From assembly GCA_019677205.1 (NCBI GenBank), contig JAAMXY010001204.1, forward strand, positions 1 to 16,365: a stretch of DNA of 16,365 nucleotides, written 5' to 3'. Made by a program: the position numbers and the translations under genes. This document shows, one piece after another, positions 5,870-15,077 of the stretch. Position 1 is the stretch's first letter, and each line of letters opens with the position of its first letter. The DNA is from Pinguiococcus pyrenoidosus (Eukaryota > Sar > Pinguiophyceae > Pinguiochrysidales > Pinguiochrysidaceae). The notes under the pieces are model-generated. The model was not told the DNA's origin. It did no database searches and saw only the letters and a program-made list of their open reading frames with translations.

Positions 5870-8756
5870 ATGGCTCAACAAGAAGTCTCACTCACTGCGG
5901 AGGCGTGGGCCGCAGGTTATGGCGCGCTGAAGCGCTTCAGAGGAGCTCTTGGAGGCGTGTCACGGTGATGACGGAGTCCTCCGACCAACCCGCAGCAGGG
6001 CGCAAAGAGGTTCGACTTTCCAAGGCCGTTGCGGCACGTTCGAAGAGACATCGCGCTTTCCTCACGCGACCTTGCCGAGACTTTGTGCGACTTTGGGGAG
6101 AGAGTGCCTTCACGATGCGCCTCAACGCTTGGCAGTCTTGGGGACACATATTTTCACAATGGCTTGGTGGTGAAGAAGGACAGATGGGCGCACGGTGGCC
6201 CGCGAAAGACGCCACATCGAACCTTGGCGCTGTGTCGGAGGGAAGAAGTCGTGCGTACGGCAGACATGTGGACATCTCTTTCGGTCTGTCAGCTTCTTGG
6301 CTTTGCTTCTATAGCGAAGCCAGCAAGGCTCCTAGACTTGTACGCTGTGAGCAGTGGAAGTTGTGCAGCGAGAGACTACGGCTCAGAGAAGCGCCTCCAG
6401 TGGGTTTCCGCCCGTCTCCTCTTCCCCAAAGATGCTTTGCTTGTTTCACCTCTGGTGAATGGAGACGCTCACCACGTTTTGCTGTCTCCTCTGTTGCAGC
6501 TGGAGATCGTGGTTTCTAAGGAGCGCATTTGCCGCAAGGCCTCGCAGGTATGTCCGAGTGGTGCATCTGTGCTTTGGTGGGCGTGGCCCCTTACGCCGTG
6601 CTTGTCGTGACGTTCTGCAGCTCACGCCATGTGCTGGATGCCGCTGTGCGGTGCGGCAGCTGCTGGAGAAGCACCCCTTGGAGGACATCCGGTTGCTGTC
6701 TGCGATCATGGAGGAGCACAGGCCTGCGGGGGGTGACAGCACGCACTTGAGGTTGCGGAGGGCGTATCTGCGGGATGCGAGGAAGCTGAAGCCTCTGCTG
6801 CAAAACTTCCAGATGGATGCCGTGCTGAAGAAGGTCCAGCCGCTCTCGAATGGTCGGCGCAAGGGCTTTCGAGGAGGCGACTCGAGCCGATGCGCCCTGC
6901 ACAAGCGAAACGCCTCAAGTCTCACAGCGGCTGCGACTCTAGCGGCGGAGAGGGCGCGGCTCAGCAGAGATGCCGACGACTATTCGGGCAGCTCCTACGC
7001 CTATGGGCAGGACCGCTACAGCATGAAGCATGCGTACGCCCATTCGATCGAGAGCGCGGTGATTGAAGACAGGGTCGGCTGGGACTGGGAAGGGGCGTGG
7101 AAGAGACTGCCGGAGGGCGTGCGGGCAGACGTCGTGTGCCTCTCGATCCCCGCTCTGGAATCGGCGGTGCAAGTCATGACTGCCAAGCACCGATTTTGCG
7201 TCGATTGCAGGTAAGCTGCTGTGCGAAGCGGAGAGCTGGGACGGCTGACGTTGGCATCTCATCAGCACGCTTTCGGGCCGTCGACAGACACAACGTCGAC
7301 ACAGCTTTCGACATCCTGATCGGCAGACAAAGCCTTGCCGATGTGGATCATGCTGGCGAGTTCGTGCCGGAGCTGTATTGCCCCTTTAGCATCCTCGTCG
7401 AAGACGAAAGCAGCTCGGACGGAAGCTTCAAGCGAAGCTGTATCTACTGTGACATGCCCTACGACACCTTCCGTCCCGGTTCGTATCGGGCCGACCCCTC
7501 GCTTCCCGCGCCCTTCGTCGGGCTTGAAGGCGGGCGTGCTTACGAGAACGGAATGGGCGATTTTGGCGAGGGCATCGACGATCTAGACGAGGAGGACGAT
7601 GTGCACATCGATGACATCGACGAGATTGAAATGGAGGCAACGAGACGGCAACCCAGTGGTTGTGGTGCCCTCGATGACCTTCACGGCTGTGTGCCGTGCG
7701 AATCTAAAGTGGCGACGGGCGCCATTGAATCGGCCCCGAGCTACCAGTGCTGGAGAGACCGCAAGCTATGCGTAGACGAAGACGCCGTCGAAGAAATGAT
7801 ATACTGGTACGGCCGGCAACTGGAGCCTCCGCGAGAAACGTGATTTCGCCTTCTCATTCATGTCTTGTGAAATCTTGGTAGGTACGAAGACGCGGCTGCC
7901 CAGGACTGCGCTTTCGGAGGGCAGCGGCACGCGGCGACCTTGGAGAACGCGCAGTGTGAAGTTCGAAGCATCGTGGGGGCCGTGCTTCTGCAGCAGCTCC
8001 GCCACGCGTGGCAGACCCACATGGGCCGTGTGCAGTCCGAGCAGTTTCTGTTCTACTTGTGCATCGACGCGGTTCGAGCAGATCTGACCGTGCGACTCCA
8101 AAGTGGCGAGGGTGACCAGTATCCCGTGCTCCATGACCTGGGCCTGAGCACTGGACCGTACCTAAGCTCAAGTCTCGGGGACGGCGTGGACCTGCCGGCG
8201 ACGGCAGAAGGACTCGCGGTCCAAGAGCCGCAGGACGCGAAAGGTCTATCCGAACAGAAGATCTCGAAATCGAAGAAGAAGCGAGAGAAGCGCAAGGAAA
8301 GGCGCCGGCAACACTTGGCGAACGTCACGGCAGCCTCCAACACCCTTGATTGCTCGGCGCCGAAGAACCGGAAGGCCAGCGGCAAGACACAGAAGGCGCC
8401 TGACAAGCTTGCGCGCGAGAACCAAGAGAATGGAGATCAGGCCTTTTTACGGAATGGACATGCAATCGCGAATCTTCTGGAAGAGGCGCCATCGCTGATG
8501 GATCTCCTGGACACAGAAGGGATGGGCGCGGATGAGAGCGAGGTGGACGATGACCTGATCCGCGAGATGGAAGCCTTGAGGTAAGCCACTCACACCGGTG
8601 CTCGGTGAAGCGGCTTATGGTTCTGACCAGGAATTGCTACCAAAAAGCAGGAAGAAGCCGAGCCTTGAAAACGACAAGCAAAGGCACCGCAAGGAGCTGG
8701 CGCTGAAGTTCGAAAGATGGTCCAAGGACCAGAAACCGCGCGCAGCCGTGCTGTAG
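5870..8756 (+). CDS. GGNBP2: GGNBP2-like protein (gametogenetin-binding protein 2 family)
   Basis: A family present in animals and plants; its molecular role is poorly known, with nuclear and zinc-finger-like features described in animals. Well-supported exons: 6500-6547, 6621-7210, 7288-7806, 7882-8580, 8651-8756, separated by introns of 73, 77, 75 and 70 nt. Seen after splicing: VVSKERICRKASQLTPCAGCR, DARKLKPLLQ, RCALHKR, GAWKRLPEGVRADVVCL, KHRFCVDCRHNVDTAFDILIG, AQCEVRSIVG...LRHAWQTH, QFLFYLCIDAVRADL, and a basic tail KKKREKRKERRRQ, all in family order. The 5' part is less sure: the frame PRPLRHVRRDIALSS...FHNGLV (5999-6169) fits the family N-terminus, joined to a first exon 5870-5956 by a tentative 42-nt intron and to 6500 by a tentative 330-nt intron. 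The model totals 739 residues. For the 7807 donor, 7840 is an in-frame alternative. An acidic run (EEDDVHIDDIDEIEME) replaces part of the animal sequence. Convergent with the next gene. Confidence 0.82.
6298..6322. repeat. Imperfect hairpin within presumed 330-nt intron
   Basis: TGGCTTTGC and GCGAAGCCA pair over nine positions with one G-T/U wobble, around a 7-nt loop. It lies inside the stretch 6170-6499, which I treat as intron of the GGNBP2-like gene. No known RNA family is recognised. Confidence 0.4.
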
Positions 8757-8860
8757 CGCGGCCGGCAACCTTCTTCGTGAGCTGTCGCAGGCCTTGCCGC
8801 GGGAAGACTACAAATCGAAGGAAATCGAAGGAGGTGTTCGAAGTCCACGACTCAGTCGCG

Positions 8861-11480
8861 CTATCGTCTCTCTGCTTCGTCGTCTTCCGGCGCACCGAAG
8901 CCGCCATAGTCGTCCTCCTGCGCTTCCTCCATGCTGGCGATCAACGACTCGGCGCTGACTCGGGGAGTGGGAGGCACGTACGTCCTTTGGGAAGTTGACA
9001 GCGGCGAGCTTTCGGACTTCTGTATCGCGCCCGAGGACTCGTGCCCTCCCTCCAGCAGCTTCTTCTTCGACTCCTCCATGATCGCGATGATACGCTCGTC
9101 TGGGAGGATTTCCATGATGTCCTTGCCGAGCTGAAGAACCCGGGTGTCCAAGTCGTCCTGCTCCGTCACCTCCCCTGCTTCCGCTCTCTCCAAAGCCTCC
9201 CGGATCTTCTCTTGCGTGGTGTGAATCTCAAAATTGCCCGCCATGTTCAACGCGGTCTGGCGCACTCTCGGTAGATCTTCCGGGATCATCTTCTCCTCTA
9301 TCAAGCGCCGCAGCAGGTGCGTCCTCGCCTTCGGGTCGTTTGGGGCCATGGCGATCTGCAGCATTTCCACGTCGCCTTTGACGTCTTCGGCCCGCTCCGC
9401 CAGCACCCCTTTCCGGATGATGTTCAGGACCTGGAGCCACTCGGACGGCTCTCGCTCGGGGTTCATCCCTTGCTTCGCGATATCTGCCGTCTCCTTCTCA
9501 ATGGCGTAGCGCAGGTAGGCGATGAACTCCGAGTCGAAAAGGCTTCGCATCCTCCGCACCTCCTTGGGAAGCTTCTCCATGTCTTCCTGGGCAACTCGGC
9601 AGAGCCGCGCGATCTTCTCCAACTGCTGCTGCTCAGCGAGGCGAACCATCTCCTGAAGCTGCTCGGCCAGGCTGAGGGCGTACTCGTTTAGACTCTTCAG
9701 GGCCGCGCGATCCGCCTCGGAGGCGAGCCCGCCACCTTCGATCAGCGCGCGCACCATAAGTGGATAGTTGTCCGAGAGCAAGAGGCGCTTGTTGGCATCG
9801 AGGGTGGCCGTCAAGGCTTGCTTCTGGGCTTGCAGTTCGACCGGATCGGAGGCCCTCGTGCTGTTTGCCCGAGCGTCCGTCTGAGCGGACAAGGCCGACA
9901 CAACGTCTTTCATCCGGTAGACATCCAGGAGAAACGGCTCTCGCTGCTCCGCGGGCCAGGTCTGCACCAGCTCGAGCACCGGGATCCTTCCAAGGCGAGT
10001 CGCGGCGGCTGCCGCGATCGCCGGGCTCGGTGCATCGGGACCCGCGGACGGTCCGAGCACCGCCTCGGCAGCGGCCTCCAGCACCTCTCTTTGCGTCTTG
10101 GCCACCTCCGCAGGGCTGGCCAGATCGGAACTCTCCCCGGACGCCAGCAGATTGTCTAGCGTGGCCTCGTCGCCGCTCAGGGCGGGTGCGTCCTCGATAC
10201 TCTTCAACTCTGTTGGCAACGGAGGCAAGCTCGCCCGCCGCGCGCCGGTGTACGCGGCGTCTGGCCCGGCAAAGATGTTGATGCCCCCTTCCAGTTCACG
10301 CGCACTCGCGGCATCGTAACCGATTCCATCCTCCGGTGCGGAAAGAGGGAAGTCCTCAATGCTGGCCAGCTCCTTCCCAATCTCGCCCAGCTCGAGCAGC
10401 TTTGCCTCCTGCCGGGCCTCGACGTCCTTGGACGCCGCGTTTGCCGCCTGCACGCCCTTCAAGAACAGCTCATTGAGCTTGCCACCGTCCTGCTCCTCTT
10501 CGTCCAGCGCTTTCTTGAAGGCCATACCATCTTGCTGCTCGACCCTCCGCCGCTTCATTGCGTGCTGGAAGTCTTCGAAGGCGGAGACGCTGGCCGCCCC
10601 GAGATCGCCGTCGAGGAGATCCTCGTTGCCTGCATCGGGACTCTGACCCACGGGAAGAGGCGTCACATCGACTGCGGCAGCGTCCGACGCCGTCTTCGCA
10701 GCGCTTGCCGCATCTTCCCCAAGCACCTCAACCGCATTCTCGTCGACGTCGGCAACTGTGACGGGCGCCTGTTCCATGTCGAGATGCACCACCTTGCGCA
10801 TCGAGAGGCGATTGCTCGAAGCGCAGAAGGCTTCCAAGTCCTTGCCCAGACCTTGCACAAAGTTCTTCTCCGCATTCTCGCAAAGCGCACGCATCTGCTG
10901 GCCAAGCGCGCCGGCGAAGCCAGGCCCGACGGTCTTCCGATCGACCACGAGCAACGCCAGCTTCGGCTTCTCGGTTCGGCTTTCGTGTGCCGCGTATGCC
11001 TCGTAGATCACCGAGAGGGTGTCGGCAGAGTCGAGCGGTCTGTTGCTCACCTGTAGTGTGCCACAGCGATAAGCTTCGCGCGCAACATCATTCGGCTCAG
11101 AATCGACAAAACATCGACGAAAACAAACAACAACAACAACAACAACTTCGCTGCTCCGCGCTTCTGCTCACCTGAAGCACGACGTCGAAACCATTCTGGT
11201 AGCGGCGGAAGACGGCCATGGGCACGCCCAGCGATCTCGTGAACGGACCGCGGTGGTCGCGGCCGAACTTGTCGATCGTCCAGTTGAGCAGAAAGCTCTC
11301 CACCGCGCCAGAAGCCACATCGCCTTTCAGTTCCCAAGAGATCACCCGCTTGGCCTTGCTTGCCTCATCCGTACTTGCTGAAAATAATCGCGTGTGGTGA
11401 GCTGGGCGCCGAGAGACGCGCGAAAACGGGCTTGCGAGGCTCGTGTGCAGCAGCAACAATGCCGCACGGAGCAGCTTCAT
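8861..11480 (-). CDS. Large plastid-targeted protein of unknown function
   Basis: Exons 11172-11480 and 8861-11050, joined in phase 0 across a 121-nt intron: 832 residues. Start: ATG at 11478-11480; the open frame above has no better start. The N-terminus MKLLRAALLLLHTSLASPF looks like a signal peptide, followed by an Arg/Ser-rich, transit-like stretch SRVSRRPAHHTRLFSAS, i.e. a bipartite leader for a complex red plastid. Residues about 40-250 (WELKGDVASGAVESFLLNW, PKLALLVVDRKT) may form a compact domain. About 250-500 is Ala/Glu-rich with low complexity and holds two SIEDxPxLS-like motifs (near 333 and 387). About 550-770 is strongly helical, with coiled-coil-like runs (LAEQLQEMVRLAEQQQLEKI). 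The tail is acidic. I do not recognise the family. Codon use looks like its neighbours. Convergent with the GGNBP2-like gene (104 bp apart), divergent from LL-DAP aminotransferase. Confidence 0.8.
11051..11171 (-). other. Intron flanked by a 10-bp direct repeat (CAGGTGAGCA)
   Basis: On the coding strand the donor junction reads CTTCAG|GTGAGCAG and the acceptor junction reads CTACAG|GTGAGCAA, so CAGGTGAGCA occurs at both ends. Any splice point within the repeat gives the same mRNA. The intron is T/G-rich with a (TTG)n run. Removal joins VVLQ to VSNRPLDSADTL in frame; without it the first exon soon reaches a stop. Confidence 0.75.
11128..11146 (+). repeat. (CAA)n microsatellite
   Basis: Six tandem CAA triplets plus a partial one, located in the intron of the unknown plastid-protein gene (TTG on the coding strand), where it adds to the T-rich tract. 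Confidence 0.85.
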
Positions 11481-11899
11481 GGTCTTTTGAGGGAGTTCTG
11501 CGCGACAAGGACGCCGAGCTTTGCTTCGTCGGGCGTCTTGAGGCGAGCAGAGCGGATTCAAAAGGAAGCAAAGGCTCCGTAGAGTCGTGGTAGCGCGCTT
11601 GAGGCGCTCACTGTTTGTCCGGTTTTGGCGGGAACTTGGGCCCAAAAAGTTGAAGTTCCTTTCAATGTTCATTTCTGATCTGGTTCTCCCATCAAACCTC
11701 GTAAATTTCTCACCATTTGAAAATAATCTATGGATTGCTCCTCATATCAACCAATGAGCATCGCCCATAAGATTCCTATTTGCGCATAGCACGCGCTTGT
11801 TACACCTTCATGCACTTGTGCACAGCGCTCTCGTGGCTTTCCCTGTGGCGTTGAGCGCAGCTTCGCGTCTCGGAAGCTTTCGCCGCCGGCCTTTACAGC
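11481..11899. promoter_or_regulatory. Divergent promoter region of two plastid-protein genes
   Basis: About 420 bp between the unknown plastid-protein gene and LL-DAP aminotransferase. Contains TTTTGGCGGGAA at 11623-11634, a close match to the E2F/DP consensus, and an AT-rich stretch at about 11660-11760. Open frames across it give no recognisable protein. Shared control of the two plastid genes is inferred from the head-to-head arrangement. Confidence 0.45.
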
Positions 11900-13639
11900 A
11901 TGCAGCTCGCCCTCCTGCTCTTCGCCGCCCTCGTGGCCATCTCCAACGCTTTTGGCCTGGGATCTCTCAGGATGGTTGCGCAGGAGACCGCCGCCACCGT
12001 GACCAAAGTACGTGCTGCCGCGACGGACACTGCGCCCCTCGTCCGGGGACTTTTCCAGACGCATCGGCAGGATATTTGTGTGCGTTGTCAAGAGAAGACT
12101 TTGGCGCGGAAGGTTGGCCGCGGAGAGGCCTTCAGCCTCTCATAAGAGGCAGGATATCCTCTGCTGACGAAGATGGAGAAGCTGCGCAGGATATCCAAGC
12201 GATTAGGAGCGCCGCGCACACGTTTTGCACTTTTGATACAGTGCTTCGCGGCAAAGAAGAAAGCAGACTTTCGAAGAGGAGCGGTGCTGCTGCTCAGGAT
12301 GGCTCACTAATGGCTTGCGGCGCTAGGTGCCGCGAAACAGCAACTTCGCCAAACTCCAGGCCGGCTACCTCTTCCCGGAGATCGGGCGTCGCCGCCGCGA
12401 GTTCCTGGAGAAGAACCCCGACGCGGATCTCATCTCGCTGGGCATCGGTGAGAGGAAGAGCGCACGGTCGCCGTCCTTGTTGAAGTGCGCCCGCCGAGTC
12501 AGCTGACGTAGCCGTCCGCCGCCCTTGAATCTTCAGGTGACACGACCCAGCCCATCCCGGAGCACATCCTCAGCGGCCTCGTCAGTGGTGCTACCAAGCT
12601 CGGCAAGAAGGACACCTACAGTGGCTACGGAGCGGAGCAGGGCAAGGGCGACTTGCGGGAGAAGATCGCGACGAAGCTGTACGATGGAATCATCGAGCCA
12701 GATGAGGTCTTCGTGTCCGACGGAGCGAAGTGCGACGTCGCGCGCCTCCAGTTCATGTTTGGCCCGACCGTGACCAGCGCTGTCCAGGACCCCAGCTATC
12801 CTGTCTACGTAGACACGTCCGTCATGATGGGGCAGACCGGTCTCATTGACCAGGGCCGCGGGCAGTACGAGGGAATCGTGTACATGCCGTGCAACCCGTC
12901 GAACAGCTTCTTCCCCGACATCTCAAGTCTGGAGCGCGCTGATGTGATCTACTTCTGCTCGCCGAACAACCCCACCGGAGCGGCGGCGACCATGGAGCAG
13001 CTCACGGAGCTGGTCACCTACTGCAAGGAGCAGGGCTCCATCCTGGTGTTCGACGCCGCCTACGCGCCTTTCATTCGCACTCCTGGTATCCCCAAGTCCA
13101 TCTTTGAAGTGCCGGGCGCTCGTGACTGCGCGATTGAGGTGAACTCCTTCTCCAAGTACGCTGGCTTCACCGGCGTCCGCCTCGGCTGGACCGTCATCCC
13201 GAAAAACCTTCAGTTCTCCGACGGATCCCTCGTGCGCGACGACTTCAACCGCGTCATGACCACCGCCTTCAACGGCGCCTCCAACATCGTGCAGGAGGGC
13301 GGCATGTCCTGCCTGGATGACGAGGGCCTTGCAGAGATCGAGGTGCTCATCAACTACTATCTGGAGAACGCGAAGCTCATGCGCGAGAAGTTGGAAGGCG
13401 CCGGCTTCACGGTCTTCGGTGGCACGGACGCGCCGTACATCTTCGTCGACCTCCAGGGCCGCAGCTCCTGGGACATGTTCAGCGAGGTCATGGAGAAGGC
13501 GAACGTAGTCACCGTCCCTGGCGCAGGATTCGGTCCGGGCGGCGAAGGATTCTTGCGGCTGTCGTCCTTCGCTTCGCGTGAGAACTGCATCGAGGCGATG
13601 GATCGTATCATTGCATCCGGCATCTCCGCGACGGCATGA
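11900..13639 (+). CDS. dapL: LL-diaminopimelate aminotransferase, plastid-targeted
   Basis: PLP enzyme converting tetrahydrodipicolinate plus glutamate to LL-diaminopimelate and 2-oxoglutarate, the single-step route to lysine used by plants, many algae and chlamydiae. Exons 11900-12007, 12327-12447 and 12537-13639: 443 residues. Seen: signal peptide [17 protein letters not shown] with Phe next (FGLGSLR), so probably cleaved for import into a complex red plastid. Then [83 protein letters not shown], the PLP lysine Lys283 in [21 protein letters not shown] and [15 protein letters not shown]. Introns of 319 and 89 nt are fixed by the unbroken match to the family (TK|VPRN and IG|DTT). The core is complete and catalytic residues are present. 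The stop codon lies in a small tandem repeat. Confidence 0.96.
12067..12196 (+). repeat. Repeated GCAGGATAT and a hairpin in intron 1 of the aminotransferase gene
   Basis: GCAGGATAT occurs at 12067, 12149 and 12186; the last two extend to GCAGGATATCC. Between the first and second copies lies the perfect stem GAGAGGC-CTTCA-GCCTCTC (12123-12141). All are inside the 319-nt intron, which is about four times longer than most introns here. Confidence 0.6.
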
Positions 13640-13670
13640 GCGTGACGACGGCATGAACGTGACGACGGCA
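13629..13670 (+). repeat. 17-bp tandem repeat over the aminotransferase stop codon
   Basis: Two full copies of CGACGGCATGARCGTGA (13629-13645, 13646-13662) and a partial third (13663-13670). The first copy includes the stop codon TGA (13637-13639). Confidence 0.85.
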
Positions 13671-13859
13671 CGCTCAAAGCTGTCTGCTTTGGCAGAGCGT
13701 GAGGCATTGTGAGCGTTTTGGTCCGAAAGTCCTATCCCCCGTTCGTGGCGGCACTGCAGAACGATCCCACAGCTCGCTGCCATGAGCACCCTTGTGTAAA
13801 AGAGTTTGGGATACTTGCCAAGAAGCATCAACAAGCAAGACAAAATGCGGTTCACTCGA

Positions 13860-14691
13860 CTATCGTTTTCTCCGCCGTGCCTTACTCTTCGTTCCTGTTT
13901 GGGGCACCTTTGCAAAGTCAATGGCGGCCGAGCCGCTTCTTCTCTGGCTGACAAAACGGTTCGCGTCCATCCGCTTGATTCGGCCACTTCGCAGTAGCCG
14001 CTCGGCCATGAAGTCCACCGCCTCACCCTTCCCAACTAGCGCGGAGGAAGCGTCTCTCCCCCGAGGCGCCACCCGAACCTCGAGGCCATCGTCTAGCCGA
14101 AGATGGGTCGCCTTTGCCTTGCTCCGCTTCCGCCCTTTCACCTTCACGTTGGCCGGCTTTGCTTTGGCCGCTTTGCTTCTCTCAATGTGCTCTCGCTGGG
14201 CTTCCAAGACCTGGAGAAAAGGGAAGGTGGGAGTGGGGTGGGGGTAGCGAGAGAGAGGGAGAGAGGTTAGCTGTCATGTCAATCTGTCGTCCTCCTCCTC
14301 CTCGCCGAGCCCTGGTGCAAAGCCATACCTGCTCCAAAAGCTCCTCGGACAGCTCCGCAGCGCCGCGGGCCTCGGCAGCTTGCTTCTCCTTTGCGTCGAC
14401 GTAGGCCGCCTCCCGGCTTCGGTCCCTTTTGCGTGCCCTTTTGCGCTGCGTTGGAGCCTCTACAGCGTCGATGGCTCCCGCAAGAGAGGAAAACTCTGCC
14501 TCCGCCGCCTTGTTTGACACCGCCAAGGGCGTGTCCTCGTCCGACTCTACTTCGCTCCTGGATCTCGTTCTCTTCGCCACCGGCTCTACAGCGGGATTCT
14601 GCTGTGCCTTTCGCGGTTGACCTTGATCAGTCGTCTCTTCTCCGGGCGCAGGATCCTCGTCGTCGCTGTTAAACACGAGTTTCCGGCCCAT
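13860..14691 (-). CDS. Small basic nuclear protein, NOL7/NUC129-like C-terminus
   Basis: Exons 14329-14691 and 13860-14210, joined in phase 0 across a 118-nt intron with a long pyrimidine tract (ending TTCCCTTTTCTCCAG): 237 residues. Seen: start MGRKLVFNSDDEDP, an acidic then Lys/Arg-rich N-terminal half (QRKRARKRDRSRE), a helical junction (LSEELLEQ|VLEAQREHIERS), KVKGRKRSKAKATHL, and a C-terminal segment at 187-222 (DFMAERLLRSGRIKRMD...DFAK), ending in a Lys/Arg tail. The C-terminal spacing recalls the NUC129 domain of nucleolar protein NOL7, a factor in early pre-rRNA processing. I remember that family only roughly, so the assignment is tentative. Composition fits a nucleolar protein. Convergent with the aminotransferase (220 bp) and in the same direction as bL27m upstream. 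Confidence 0.62.
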
Positions 14692-15077
14692 TCTGCTCGC
14701 CGCGCTTCACAAGTCCGGTCGCCACTGCCAAAGGTGCTTTCGTGCTCTACTCGAGAGTATGTGGAGAGGACACAGACAAGGGAGAGGAAATGGTGCCTGA
14801 GCGATCTGGCGTCTCCCGAGAGTCACATGGCGGCGATTTGATCTGGCGACGCGCTGGTGTCAGCTGACCGGCGGTGAAGTGCGGTTTGCGGCGTCTCTTT
14901 GGGTTCATACAGACGAGCGTTGCACTTGGAGTGAAGAGCATCTCGAGTAGCTGACTATGCATTCATGAGGTGTTGGAGAGACCGTTGAGACTCGGCGGCT
15001 GCGCTTCATGCGTAAGGATCGGATCCGTCTCGGTAGGAGAGAATGTGAGGTCCTTCATTTCGTTTCGTGTTCACAGA
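14692..15077. other. Intergenic region between bL27m and NOL7-like genes
   Basis: 386 bp holding the 3' flank of bL27m and the upstream region of the NOL7-like gene, both on the minus strand. No recognisable coding frame. A 10-bp palindrome GTCAGCTGAC (with E-box core CAGCTG) is at 14859-14868; the same 10-mer occurs in intron 2 of the aminotransferase gene (12498-12507). Otherwise nothing stands out. Confidence 0.4.

Noticed and set aside
5734-6519. Plus-strand open frame of 261 codons in a different frame from the GGNBP2-like exons
   Set aside because: Starts at ATG 5734 but has no family match; its residues are Arg/Ser/Trp-rich, and the neighbouring frame aligns with the GGNBP2 N-terminus.
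7211-7265. First CAG after the donor at 7211 as acceptor
   Set aside because: Shifts the frame; the acceptor at 7287 restores CVDCRHNVDTAFDILIG with the same length as the family.
7840-7881. 42-nt intron with donor GTGATT in the GGNBP2-like gene
   Set aside because: In frame and possible, but the donor at 7807 (GTACGG) gives 75 nt, close to the 70-77 nt of its neighbours, and has a better donor. Kept only as an alternative.
8581-8630. Acceptor at 8630 for the last GGNBP2-like intron
   Set aside because: Gives a frame ending in a stop after a short non-acidic tail; the acceptor at 8650 gives 70 nt and a charged, well-formed C-terminus.
12923-14035. Minus-strand open frame of 370 codons
   Set aside because: Antisense to LL-DAP aminotransferase and overlaps the NOL7-like 3' end; no motif seen.
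14859-14868. GTCAGCTGAC palindrome, also at 12498-12507
   Set aside because: One copy is in an intron near its branch-point region and the other intergenic; two 10-mers in 16 kb are not convincing as a shared site.
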